NCBI GenBank assembly: GCA_963836265.1
Contig: CAWIIO010000006.1
Coordinates: forward strand, 434,001 to 498,000
Reading direction: 5' to 3'
Origin: CAIWHR01 sp963836265
GTDB taxonomy: Bacteria; Pseudomonadota; Gammaproteobacteria; Burkholderiales; Casimicrobiaceae
Length of the DNA stretch: 64,000 nt
Within the stretch, counting starts at the first letter, position 1. Each line of letters opens with the position of its first letter. Shown here piece by piece: positions 1 through 8,596 of the stretch. Under the pieces are notes generated by a model. The model saw nothing but the letters and a program-made list of their open reading frames with translations, searched no databases and was not told the DNA's origin. The position numbers and the translations under genes are program-made.

Positions 1-1551
1 GACGCCGTCCTTCGCCCTGACGTGCGCGAAGCCGGGCGTGGCGATCCTCTTGCCGAAGAACACGCTGCCGACCGTGATCAGCAGGTACATGATGCCGCCG
101 ACGATCGCGCCCAGGCCGCAGAGCGCCATCAGCGTCATCATCAGGTATGCGATGCCCGGGAATTCGTAGCCCAGCGAGTTGCCGGCGAACGTGAAGTCCC
201 AGTGCCGGCGCGGCACGCCGAGCGTCCCCGCGCCCATCATGAACAGCGCGAAGCCCATCATGCCGAGGCCGAACAGGTATGGCTGCCACCTGGCCATCGC
301 GGGGAACATCAGCTCGCGCCGGAACAGCGTCGGAATCAGGAAGTACGTTAGGCCCATGAATGCGAGCGTCGTGCCGATGACGACGGTCGCGTGGAAGTGT
401 CCCGGCACGTAGATCGTGTTGTGGATAATGAGGTTCAGCTGCTCAGTGCCCATCATCACGCCGGAGATCCCGCCGAGAAATCCGAAGCCGATCAGCGAGA
501 GGAACATCGCGACGAAGACCGGATTCGCCCACGGCGCCTTGCGCAGCCACTGGAATAGCCCGTTGTTGAAGCCCTTCTCGCGCTGCGCGACCTCGATCGA
601 GCCCGGGACCGTGAGCCCGTGCACCATCGACGCGAGCACGGCGAGGTACATCGCGTAGCTCGTGTTGAAGATCTTCCAGTTCGAGGTGAGGCCCGGATCG
701 GCAAGCAGGTGGTGCGCGCTCGCAAGCTGCAGGAAGAAGATGTAGAGCAGGAACGCCGTGCGCGAGACGCGCTCCGACATCGGCTTCGCGCCGAACACGA
801 CGGCCGCGATCAGGTACCACACCGAGACGTGGGCGGCGACGTTGATCTGCTGCGAGCTGTGGCCGAAGGCCCACCAGACGGTCCGATACATCAGCGAGTC
901 GATGTGGTCGATCAGGCCGAGCGACCACAGGAAGGTCGGGATCAGGATGATCGCGCCTGACGCGATCGTGAACACCGCGATGATCGCGGCCGTGACGGCA
1001 CCGAACGTGACGACGGGAACCGAGCCCTGGTAGGTCTTTTCGCTTTTCGCGACGACCAGCGTGCCGAAGAAGACGAAGCACCCGATGAGCGCGCCGACGG
1101 CGAACAAGATCAGCCCGAGGTAGAACGACCAGTGCGCCTGCATCGGCGCGTAGGACGTGAACATCACAGACGAGCTGCCGCTGAACACCGCGTAGTTGTT
1201 GACGAGCGCGCCTATGACCATCAGCCAGAAGCCGACCCAGGCCATCGTCGGCGTGGCGAGCCGGCAGCGAAGCAGCGTCGACGCGCAGAAGTACAGCACG
1301 GCGATCTCGAAGAAGATGATCCAGAACACGAGCATGTCGAGCCCGTGCGCGGTCAGCACAAGATAGAACCAGTCGGGCGGCAGCAGGTGCACCGCCTGCC
1401 AGCGGGTCAGGATGACCAACAGCGCGAGGATGCCGCCGACCAACAGCGACACGACGCCAGCGACGGTGTTCCAGCGGATCAGCTTCTCGGCCGGCTCGTG
1501 ATAGGACAGGCCCGTCGCGGGGCAAATGCGGAACATCCGGTTGACGGCCAT
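1..1551 (-). CDS. B-family haem-copper enzyme subunit I (partial), candidate NO reductase
   Basis: Catalytic, multi-pass membrane subunit of a ba3-like haem-copper enzyme. 517 codons are present and the C-terminus is cut by the window edge. Visible ligands: H69 (LTAHGLDML) for low-spin haem, H231 (WWAFGHSSQQ) and H280-H281 (SAHHLLADPG) for CuB, and H385/H387 (VPGHFHATVV) for the haems. In oxygen reductases of this family the residue four after the first CuB ligand is the cross-linked Tyr (GHPxVY); here it is Gln235. The K-channel Tyr at +11 is Val242, and +15 is Tyr246. Loss of that Tyr is known from NO-reducing relatives (eNOR/sNOR-type), so NO reduction is inferred rather than O2 reduction. 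The ATG lies 10 nt after the subunit II stop, with GGAG upstream. The family is certain; the NO reductase role is moderately likely. Confidence 0.9.
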   Translation of the reverse strand, partial: MAVNRMFRICPATGLSYHEPAEKLIRWNTVAGVVSLLVGGILALLVILTRWQAVHLLPPDWFYLVLTAHGLDMLVFWIIFFEIAVLYFCASTLLRCRLATPTMAWVGFWLMVIGALVNNYAVFSGSSSVMFTSYAPMQAHWSFYLGLILFAVGALIGCFVFFGTLVVAKSEKTYQGSVPVVTFGAVTAAIIAVFTIASGAIILIPTFLWSLGLIDHIDSLMYRTVWWAFGHSSQQINVAAHVSVWYLIAAVVFGAKPMSERVSRTAFLLYIFFLQLASAHHLLADPGLTSNWKIFNTSYAMYLAVLASMVHGLTVPGSIEVAQREKGFNNGLFQWLRKAPWANPVFVAMFLSLIGFGFLGGISGVMMGTEQLNLIIHNTIYVPGHFHATVVIGTTLAFMGLTYFLIPTLFRRELMFPAMARWQPYLFGLGMMGFALFMMGAGTLGVPRRHWDFTFAGNSLGYEFPGIAYLMMTLMALCGLGAIVGGIMYLLITVGSVFFGKRIATPGFAHVRAKDGV

Positions 1552-1561
1552 CGTCGTCTCC

Positions 1562-2110
1562 CTATTTCGGCTTCACGACGTAGAGCTTGCTCGCCATCGT
1601 GTGATGGTTGATGCCGCAGTACTCGTTGCAGAAGATCGAATAGACGCCCGCCTTGGTCGGCGTCACGGTGACCACGTGCTCGTAGTTCGGGTGCACCTCG
1701 ATGTTGATGTTCTCGGGCTGCAGCGAGAAGCCGTGCAGCCAATCCATCGATGCGAGATGCAGGCGATAGGTCTTGCCCTCCTCGAGCTCGAGCATCGGCC
1801 ACCATTGCCACAGCCGCGCGATCAGGTAGACGTCGCTCCCCGGCGGCGGGTGCACGACCGGGATCTTCTGCTCGGTCTCCTCGCGGACTTTGTACTTGTC
1901 GACCATCGCCTGCGTCTTCTGCTGATGCCATTCTGGCGTTGTCCGATATGCCTCGTTCGAGAGGTTCTGCTTACCGTAAACATGCCAGTACGGCATCATG
2001 AAGAACATGATGAGGCACCAGACGAAGGCGATCGCGATCCAGGTGCCTTCGACGCGGTCCAGCGGCTGCTTCCACCAGACGCGGCTCTTCGGCGGGGCAA
2101 TGGCGCTCAT
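1562..2110 (-). CDS. Haem-copper enzyme subunit II with CuA site
   Basis: Electron-entry subunit of the same complex, 182 aa, matching the short ba3-type subunit II rather than the longer aa3 form. One membrane segment lies at about residues 22-42, followed by a periplasmic cupredoxin domain. The CuA ligands are complete: H126 (SMDWLHGF), then C161, E163, C165, H169 and M172 in FCNEYCGINHHTM. An intact CuA site means electrons probably come from a c-type cytochrome or cupredoxin. The gene sits between the IIa-like peptide (31 nt upstream) and subunit I (10 nt downstream), the same order as cbaDBA of Thermus. Confidence 0.92.
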   Translation of the reverse strand: MSAIAPPKSRVWWKQPLDRVEGTWIAIAFVWCLIMFFMMPYWHVYGKQNLSNEAYRTTPEWHQQKTQAMVDKYKVREETEQKIPVVHPPPGSDVYLIARLWQWWPMLELEEGKTYRLHLASMDWLHGFSLQPENINIEVHPNYEHVVTVTPTKAGVYSIFCNEYCGINHHTMASKLYVVKPK

Positions 2111-2140
2111 GGACAGACGCTCCGTGACGATGATCGAGGC

Positions 2141-2320
2141 TTACTTGGCGACCGGGATGCCGACGATTTCCATCACGCCCCAAACGATGTAGAGCACGGT
2201 GGGCATCGCGATGCCGATGAAGAGCAGCAGGAACGGGTTGTCCAGCAGCTGCTGCATGACGGGAATGGGCTCTTCGGAGACGTCGTCGTCGGGATCGTTG
2301 GTCGTGTTCAGGGTTGCCAT
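2141..2320 (-). CDS. Subunit IIa-like single-helix peptide
   Basis: A 59-residue protein with an acidic N-terminus (residues about 9-16, DPDDDVSE) and one hydrophobic helix at about residues 28-52 (NPFLLLFIGIAMPTVLYIVW). Small single-helix subunits (IIa, CbaD) precede subunit II in ba3-type operons, and this peptide holds exactly that place as first gene of the operon. Assignment rests on position, length and topology, not on a conserved motif. The downstream gene starts 31 nt after its stop. Confidence 0.7.
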   Translation of the reverse strand: MATLNTTNDPDDDVSEEPIPVMQQLLDNPFLLLFIGIAMPTVLYIVWGVMEIVGIPVAK

Positions 2321-2457
2321 GGCGCAGCACTCCTCGTAGTCGCCCGGACTTGGGCTTGGTGGTCCAGGTCGGCAGAAGCGCGGCCCCTGTTGGCGCGATG
2401 CACGAGCCCTGCTTCGCCGGTTCGGCGGACTGTACGGCGCACTGCGGGCGCATGAAA

Positions 2458-2471
2458 TTGATATGCGTCAA
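2458..2471. promoter_or_regulatory. FNR/DNR-type box between oxidase operon and ctaA
   Basis: TTGATATGCGTCAA matches the FNR/DNR consensus TTGAT-N4-ATCAA with one mismatch. It lies 138 nt upstream of the IIa-like gene (minus strand) and 78 nt upstream of the ctaA ATG (plus strand), in a 228-nt divergent spacer. The distance suits class II or class I activation of ctaA; control of either side is possible. Confidence 0.65.
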
Positions 2472-2548
2472 GGATTCTCGGACCCGATCCGGCGCTCCAT
2501 CGCAACTTCGTGACCGCCGCAGGTGGCGTGCGCTGCCGACGTGGCAAA

Positions 2549-3640
2549 ATGCGCGCCATGCAGGTTCCCGCTTCTTCGGCATCCGCCGCGCCGCGCGCCG
2601 GCGAAGCGCCATCGATTGCCGCCGTGGACAACAGCGCGATCGCGGCGTGGCTGTTCGTCTGCTGCGCGCTGGTATTCGCGATGGTCGTCGTCGGCGGCGC
2701 CACGCGCCTCACGCATTCGGGGTTGTCGATCGTCGAATGGCAGCCGATCATCGGCACGGTGCCGCCGCTCACCGACGGAGCGTGGCAGGAAACCTTCGCC
2801 AAGTACCGGCTCACGCCAGAGTACCGGCTCGTCAATCATGCGATGACGCTCGCCGAGTTCAAGGGGATCTTCTGGGTGGAATATTTCCACCGCCTGCTCG
2901 GGCGCGCGATTGGCGTGGTGTTCCTCGTTCCGCTCCTGTGGTTCGCCGTGCGGCGCCGCATTCCGGAGGGCTATGGATGGAAGCTCGCCGGCATTTTCGC
3001 GCTGGGCGGGCTGCAGGGGGCCATGGGCTGGTACATGGTGAAGAGCGGTCTCGTCGACGATCCGCGCGTCTCGCAGTTCCGGCTGACCGCGCATCTCGCG
3101 ATCGCGCTCGTGATTTTCGCGGCGATGCTCTGGGTCGGGTTGTCGCTCTCATATCCGCGACGCGCGGTCATTGCGAGTTCGGCTCAGCGCCTCGTGCGGG
3201 CGCTTGCCTTCGCGGTAGCCGCGATCGTCTTCGTCATGGCGCTGTCGGGCGGCTTCGTCGCCGGGATCCGCGCCGGCTTCGCCTACAATACGTTTCCGCT
3301 GATGAACGGCGCCGTCGTCCCGCCCGAGATCTTCATGCTCGATCCGTGGTGGAAGAACTTCTTCTGGAACATGGCGACGGTCCAGTTCGATCACCGCGCG
3401 ATCGCGTGGGTCCTGGCGCTACTCGTGCCTTTCCTCTGGTGGAAGCAGAGATCGACGCAGGGGCTGCCCGCTCGCGCCCGCATCGGCAGCCACCTGCTTC
3501 TCGTCCTTGTCGCGCTGCAGATTGCACTCGGCATCGCGACCTTGCTTTTCGTCGTGCCCGTGCCGCTCGCCGCCGCGCATCAGGCCGGCGCGGTGCTGGT
3601 CTTCGCGGCAGCGCTCAACGTCGCGCACGCACTGCGATAA
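2549..3640 (+). CDS. ctaA: Haem A synthase CtaA (COX15 family)
   Basis: Oxidises the C8 methyl of haem O to give haem A in the membrane. About 363 residues with eight predicted membrane helices. Typical motifs are visible: GGATRLTHSGLSIVEW after the first helix, EYFHRLLGRAIG with a haem-ligand His, and QFDHRAIAW and AAHQAGAVLV with the later His ligands. It is divergent from the haem-copper enzyme operon, implying that enzyme carries a-type haem. ATG 2549 was chosen because the preceding codons show no family similarity; an ATG three codons later (2558) is also possible. The upstream FNR/DNR-like box suggests anaerobic induction, which is odd for a purely aerobic oxidase and fits the candidate NO reductase reading. 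Confidence 0.9.
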   Translation: MRAMQVPASSASAAPRAGEAPSIAAVDNSAIAAWLFVCCALVFAMVVVGGATRLTHSGLSIVEWQPIIGTVPPLTDGAWQETFAKYRLTPEYRLVNHAMTLAEFKGIFWVEYFHRLLGRAIGVVFLVPLLWFAVRRRIPEGYGWKLAGIFALGGLQGAMGWYMVKSGLVDDPRVSQFRLTAHLAIALVIFAAMLWVGLSLSYPRRAVIASSAQRLVRALAFAVAAIVFVMALSGGFVAGIRAGFAYNTFPLMNGAVVPPEIFMLDPWWKNFFWNMATVQFDHRAIAWVLALLVPFLWWKQRSTQGLPARARIGSHLLLVLVALQIALGIATLLFVVPVPLAAAHQAGAVLVFAAALNVAHALR

Positions 3641-3657
3641 CCTGTGATCGCGGAGTT

Positions 3658-3690
3658 CCGAAGGCGCTTCGGGGGCTCCGGCGCTTTCGG
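3658..3690 (+). terminator. Possible terminator hairpin after ctaA
   Basis: CCGAAGGCGC pairs with GCGCTTTCGG over 10 bp (one G-T pair) around a 13-nt loop, 17 nt after the ctaA stop. There is no T tract after it, so intrinsic termination is uncertain. Confidence 0.35.
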
Positions 3691-3720
3691 CGAGCAGCGA
3701 TACAGGCGGCTTCGTTGTTC

Positions 3721-3734
3721 TTGATGCGGGTCAA
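3721..3734 (+). promoter_or_regulatory. FNR/DNR-type box upstream of DUF2249 gene
   Basis: TTGATGCGGGTCAA fits TTGAT-N4-(A/G)TCAA. Its centre is about 85 nt upstream of the ATG at 3813, a usual activator distance for an FNR-class promoter. Confidence 0.6.
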
Positions 3735-3812
3735 GGAGCGAGCCTACCGTGCTGCGAACAATGGCGTCATGAACAGGTCGGATCGACAATCGCTCGGGCG
3801 CGGGACGCGCTG

Positions 3813-4037
3813 ATGCCGCGCCACGTGACGCTCGACGTGCGTGGCATGGAGCCGCCGCAGCCGCTCGAGCGCGTGCTCGAGACGATCGGTGACTTCCAGG
3901 CCGGCGACCGGCTGACGCTCATCATCGACTGCCACCCGACGCCGCTGTTCAAGATCCTCGACCGCAACGGGTATGGGTATCGCACCGAGCCGGGCAAAGA
4001 GTCGATCCACGAAATAACGATCTGGCGCAACGACTGA
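3813..4037 (+). CDS. DUF2249-family small protein
   Basis: A 74-residue protein matching the DUF2249 pattern: an N-terminal LDVRGMEPPQPLERVLE segment, a central GDRLTLIIDCHPTPLF strand-loop carrying the conserved Cys-His, and a C-terminal HEITIWRND. It has a TusA-like fold by family knowledge. Members often sit beside denitrification and hemerythrin genes, but the biochemical role is not established. Here it lies between ctaA and the nar cluster, transcribed alone from a region with an FNR/DNR-like box, which suggests anaerobic or NO-linked expression. The single conserved Cys could be redox-active or bind metal; that is inference. Confidence 0.8.
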   Translation: MPRHVTLDVRGMEPPQPLERVLETIGDFQAGDRLTLIIDCHPTPLFKILDRNGYGYRTEPGKESIHEITIWRND

Positions 4038-4039
4038 CC

Positions 4040-4227
4040 GGTGCAACGACACTGCGGCTCGCGGGCTGCGTGTCACAACGGTCGACGTCCTCCGCGAGCT
4101 CGGTATCGAACCGGCGCCGAGTCTCGCCGACGCGCAGGCGCGGCTCCGGCACGACAAGGTCGCCTATGCCCGGGTGGCGTTGCGCCTTGAGGGACCGCGC
4201 CTCCCGCGCTTCGATCGCGCGTCGTAG
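4040..4227 (+). pseudogene. Coding-like fragment without a start, unknown
   Basis: Just after the DUF2249 stop, in a different frame, an open stretch reads LRVTTVDVLRELGIEPAPSL and continues to RLPRFDRAS before a TAG at 4225. The composition looks coding (alternating charged and hydrophobic residues, no low complexity), but no start codon or ribosome site is visible. It may be the 3' end of a decayed second gene of the DUF2249 unit. Its product is not recognised. Confidence 0.3.
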
Positions 4228-4246
4228 ATCGGCGAGCGTGGGGCCG

Positions 4247-6962
4247 TCAGTACGCTACTTCGGCGTCGCGGCGCGCATACCAGCGCCAGGTCCCCAGCAC
4301 ACAGGAGAGGTAGAACGGCGCTGAAGAAGATCAGTGCCCCCTCGGGGCTGCCCGTCAGCTTGATCGACGTGCCGTAGGCGATCGGAATGAAGGCGAGCCG
4401 AGTGCCGCGACGGCCGAGCTGAAGCCCAGCGTCGCAGCGCCCTCGGTGCCGCCGAGGCGGCGGGCCGCCTCCAGCGCCACCTTGTCGTTCGGGTCCTTCA
4501 CCTCGCGCTCGCGTAGCGTACGAAAGATGATCGGGATCATGCGGAAGGTCGAGCCGTTGCCAACGCCCGGCGCGATGAACATTGCGATGAACGCGAGCGC
4601 GAACCCCGTGAGGCTGCCGCCCCCGCCCCCGCCAGGCAGGAAGAAGGCTGCGGCAAGCGGCGCGATCGTCATCACGACGAACACCCACACGGTGATCATC
4701 GCCCCACCCATGCGGTCGGCGAGCCAGCCGCCGATGGGGCGCACCGGGCCCCAAGCAACGGACCGACGAACGCGATGCTGAACGCATCGACTGCCGGGAA
4801 TTCTGTGTTGACCAGCATCGGGAAGCCCGCCGCGAGCCCGATGAACGAGCCGAAGGTGCCGAGGCAGAGCCAGCTCATCCGCCACTGCTGCTTGTTGCGG
4901 ATGATCGCCACCTGTTCGGCGAAGCCGGCGCGCACGCTCGCGATGTTGTCCATGCCGAACCACGCTGCAAGCACGGACAGCACGATCAGCGGCACCCAGA
5001 TGAAGCCGGCGTTCTGCACCCAGACCGACACCGTCGCGCCTGCGACCTCGCGGGTCTGGGCGCTGCCGCCCATGATCAGCAGTGCGCCACCATACATGGC
5101 GAGCGGCGCGATGAGCTGCGCCAGTCCGACGCCCAGGTTGCCCACTCCCGCGTTCGCACCGAGCGCCGTGCCCTGAAGGCGCTTCGGATAGAGAAAGCTG
5201 ATATGCGCCATCGACGACGAGAAGTTGCCCGCGCCCAAGCCGCACAGCAGCGCGATCGCGGCGAACACCGTGTAGTTGGTGCTGGGGTCCTGCACGGCGA
5301 AGCCGATCCATAGCGTGGGCAGCAGCAGCATCGTCGTGCTCCACACGGTCCAGTTGCGCTCGCCGAAAATGGGTACGACGAACGAATACAGCGCGCGGAA
5401 CACCGCGCCCGAGAGTCCGGGCAGCGCCGCCAGCCAGAACAACTGGTTGGTGCTGAACGCGAACCCGATGTGCGGCAGCTCGACCACGATCACGCTCCAC
5501 ACCACCCAGACCGCGAACGCCAGCAGCAGCGCAGGCATCGACAGCCAGAGGTTGCGGTGGGCGATGCGCCGACCGGTCGTCGCCCAGAAGCCCTCGTCGT
5601 CCGGCCGCCAGTCGACGAGCACGTGGTGGCGGCGGCGGCGGGGCTCGATGAGCTCGGCGCCGGCCAGGGCCGCGCGCGCGTCGACGTGCTGCGCCAGGAT
5701 CCCTTCGCGCTCGTTGCGTTCCGCGACCCACACCCAGATCATCGTGACGATCACCACGCCGGTTATCAGCATGAAGCAGCTGCTGCGCACGCCGATCACG
5801 TCGGCCGCGACGCCGAACATGATCGGCAGCGTGAATCCGCCCAGGCCGCCGATGACGCCGACGATGCCGCCGACCACGCCCATGCTGGTCGGGTAGTGGT
5901 CCGCCAGGCTCCGGTAGACGCTGGCCTTGCCGAAGCCCTGCGCCAGCCCGACGATGGAGATCAGCACGGTGAATGTCACCAAACCCACGCCGATGTCGAC
6001 CGCGACGTCACCCTTGATCGCGTGGACGATCATCGTCGTCGGCGGATAGCTCAGCAGGAACATGCAGGCCAGGCTCACCCACATCACCCACCAGGTCACC
6101 GTGTTGCCACCCCACTTGTCGGACGCCCATCCGCCCAGCGCGCGGATCGCGCCGGACGGCAGGTTGAACAGGATGGACAGGAACGCACCGTGGCGAGCGG
6201 CAGCCCGGACTGGCCGACGTAGTACTTCGGCAGCCAGAGCGCCAGCGCGACGAAGCCGCCGAAGACGAAGTAATAGGACAGCCCAAACCGCCACACTCGC
6301 AGATCGAGGAGGGGCTTCAACTGTTCCCCGAGAGACAGGCGCTGGCGGGCGGCCGCGTCCTTCCGGTGCAGCGGATCCTCCGTGGTCAGGAACCAGAACA
6401 GGACGGCCATCACCAGCATGGCGACGGAATAGAGTCTCGGCACCATCCGCCACGAGGCCGCGGCCGCCGCCGCGATGATCAGCGGAGCGACGAACATGGT
6501 GATCGCGGAGCCCGCGTTGCCGGCGCCGAAGATGCCCATCGCGGTGCCCTGCCGTTCCTTGCTGAACCAGGCCGATGTGTAGGCGATGCCGACCGCGAAC
6601 GAGCCGCCGGCCATGCCAATGAAGAGTCCGAGCACAAGGTACTGCCAGTACTCGGTCGCGTAGGACAGCAACCACGTCGGCACCACCACGGATAGCATCT
6701 GCAGGAAGTACACGATCCGCCCGCCGTAGCGGTCGGTCAGGATGCCCAGCGGCAGGCGAACCAGCGCCCCGGTGAGGATGGGCGTGGCCACTAGCAGGCC
6801 GAACTCTGTCTCGTTGAGGCTGAGCTCCGTCTTGATCTTGACGCCGATGACGGAGAACATCACCCAGACGGCGAAATTCACCGCAAAGTCGAGCGTGCTC
6901 ATCGACAGCGCCGCGATCTGTTCGCGGGTGACGCCCGGCTTAGTTGCGGTGATTATCGTCAC
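4247..6962 (-). pseudogene. narK: Frameshifted NarK1-NarK2 nitrate/nitrite transporter fusion
   Basis: Last gene of the first nar operon. The reading frame starts at a GTG (6962, with GGGGAG about 8 nt upstream) and encodes two fused MFS NarK units as in Paracoccus-type NarK: a nitrate/proton symporter half, then a nitrate/nitrite antiporter half beginning near VDWRPDDEGFW. Signature stretches such as NAGSAITMFVAPL and NAGVGNLGVGLAQL are clear. The frame breaks near 6,197, 4,757, 4,397 and 4,318, so no full-length protein is possible as read. Each break looks like a one-base change (mainly deletions) inside otherwise conserved sequence. The intact homologue is the 894-residue protein at 58.8-61.5 kb. 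Recent inactivation or sequence error are both possible. Confidence 0.8.
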
Positions 6963-7060
6963 TTCGGTTCTCCCCTGAGCGGATCGAGATTGCGCGGACG
7001 GGCCACGCACGATTCGTATTGTCTTCTGCCGCAAGACCCGGAAATCGGCCGCCCCCGGTG

Positions 7061-7846
7061 TTACTGCACAAGCGGTGTGGTGGCGCCCTCGAGATCGACG
7101 CCCTCGATCGCCGCCGCACCGGCGAGCAGCTGCAGGAACTGGCGCAATGCCGTGACGAAGCCCTGCTGGCGCAGCGAATTCGCGACGCTGCCCCGAACGG
7201 CTTCGAACTCGGGCGGCACGCCCGGCTCGCGCGCCCGCACCTCGACCACGTGCAGGCCGAAGCGGCTGTGCACGAGCCGCGGCAGCACGCCGATCTCCGC
7301 CCTGCCGAAGATCTCGCGCGCAAACTCCGGTGCGCAGTCGTCTGCCGTCAACGCACCAAGATCACCCCCTTCGACGCCGCTGGGACAATTGGATAGCGTG
7401 CGCGCTGCGTCGGAAAAAACGTCGCCTGCCTTGCCGTCGTGGCAACGCACGTCGAGCAGCGTGGCCTCGGCGCGCCTGCGCAGCGCGACGACGTCCACGC
7501 CCGGTGTCACCGCAAACAGGATGTGGCGCACACGCACGCGTTCGCCTGTTGCGAACTTGCCCGTGTGCGTCGCGTAGTGCCTGCGGCACGCCTCGGCGGA
7601 CGGTTCGGGGACGTTGAGCGCGCGCTCGAGCAGCGTATCGATCGCCGTCGTCGCGGCTTCGCTGACCGCGCCGTCGGTTCCGGGTGCGTCATCGGCAGCA
7701 AGGAGGCCCTCGCGCTGCGCCGCTTGTCGCAACAGCTCGGTACAGGCGCGCTGGCGGAGTATTCCCGGTGCGATGGTCTCGCCAGCCGCGTGCAACGCCA
7801 CGCCGTTGACGCGGGCGACGGCGAGGGTGGCGGCGAATTCGGCCAT
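7061..7846 (-). CDS. PpiC-type peptidyl-prolyl isomerase of the nar operon
   Basis: A 261-residue parvulin-type isomerase. The N-terminal half (1-105) is a helical chaperone-like region; the rotamase domain starts at VRVRHILFAV (about 107) and includes GGDLGALTADDCAPEF and the closing FGLHVVEVRAREPG. There is no signal peptide, so a cytoplasmic role is likely. PpiC genes next to narI are common in proteobacterial nar operons, where they are thought to help nitrate reductase maturation. It starts 12 nt after the narI stop, with a GGAG-like site in the gap, and lies upstream of the broken narK fusion. The second nar locus has no recognisable copy. Confidence 0.85.
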   Translation of the reverse strand: MAEFAATLAVARVNGVALHAAGETIAPGILRQRACTELLRQAAQREGLLAADDAPGTDGAVSEAATTAIDTLLERALNVPEPSAEACRRHYATHTGKFATGERVRVRHILFAVTPGVDVVALRRRAEATLLDVRCHDGKAGDVFSDAARTLSNCPSGVEGGDLGALTADDCAPEFAREIFGRAEIGVLPRLVHSRFGLHVVEVRAREPGVPPEFEAVRGSVANSLRQQGFVTALRQFLQLLAGAAAIEGVDLEGATTPLVQ

Positions 7847-7858
7847 GACGGGGACTCC

Positions 7859-8596
7859 TCAAGCGCCGGCGCGGGGCTGCCCCGGCAGGTTGCGGCCGGC
7901 GGGCACGTTCAAGCGACGGCTGCGCACGACCTGGTACGGGCGCAGCAGATAGACCAGCGCGGCGAACCCGCTCCACACATGCACGAGGCGGCTGAACGGG
8001 AGCAGCAGGAATATCGTCATGCCGAGCAACATGTGCACCTTGAATGGCCAGGCCACCGCCGCCAGCGCCTCGGCATCGGGGCGCAGCGTGGCGATGCCCT
8101 GCAGATAGCTCGCGAGGATCAGCATCGTGCCCGCGTCATGGCGATGCTCCCACGACAGCGGCAGCGTGATGAGGCCCAGGCAGAGCTGGACCCACAGGAT
8201 CACGAGGATCGCGAGGTCGGTGCGGTGGCTGGTGAGCCGGATGCGCGGGTCGAAGATGCGCCGGTGCAGGAGCAGCGTCAGGCCGACGAAGCAGATCGCG
8301 CCCGCCACGCCGCCGGCGACGACCGCCAGCAGCTGCTTCTGCGGCGCGCTGATGAACGGCTCGTACATCCAGTGCGGCGTGAGCTGTCCGAACAGGTGCC
8401 CGAAGAACAGGAACAGGATGCCGACGTGGAACAGGTTGCTGCCCCACCGCAGCGTCCCGGTGCGCAGCATCTGCGACGAGTCGCTTTTCCACGTGTACTG
8501 GTCGCGGTCGAACCGGGCGAGGCTGCCCATCAGGAACACGGCGAGGCACACGTACGGATAGACGACGAAGGCGAGATTGTTTAGATAGGAACTCAT
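7859..8596 (-). CDS. narI: Respiratory nitrate reductase gamma subunit, cytochrome b NarI
   Basis: Membrane anchor that oxidises quinol and passes electrons through two b haems to NarH. 245 residues with five predicted helices. His residues that can ligate haem are visible in LFHVGILFLFFGHLFG (helix II) and KVHMLLGMTIFLLLPFSRLVH (helix V), the usual NarI pattern. The ATG at 8596 overlaps the narJ stop by the ATGA motif. The C-terminal tail after YQVVRSRR is longer than in the truncated paralogue at 58.5 kb. Part of an intact narGHJI. Confidence 0.95.
   Translation of the reverse strand: MSSYLNNLAFVVYPYVCLAVFLMGSLARFDRDQYTWKSDSSQMLRTGTLRWGSNLFHVGILFLFFGHLFGQLTPHWMYEPFISAPQKQLLAVVAGGVAGAICFVGLTLLLHRRIFDPRIRLTSHRTDLAILVILWVQLCLGLITLPLSWEHRHDAGTMLILASYLQGIATLRPDAEALAAVAWPFKVHMLLGMTIFLLLPFSRLVHVWSGFAALVYLLRPYQVVRSRRLNVPAGRNLPGQPRAGA

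Noticed and set aside
443..1525. Long Arg/Ala-rich open frame on the minus strand
   Set aside because: It is a shadow of subunit I in another frame; the neighbouring frame carries all haem-copper motifs and this one shows only the low-complexity pattern of GC-rich shadows.
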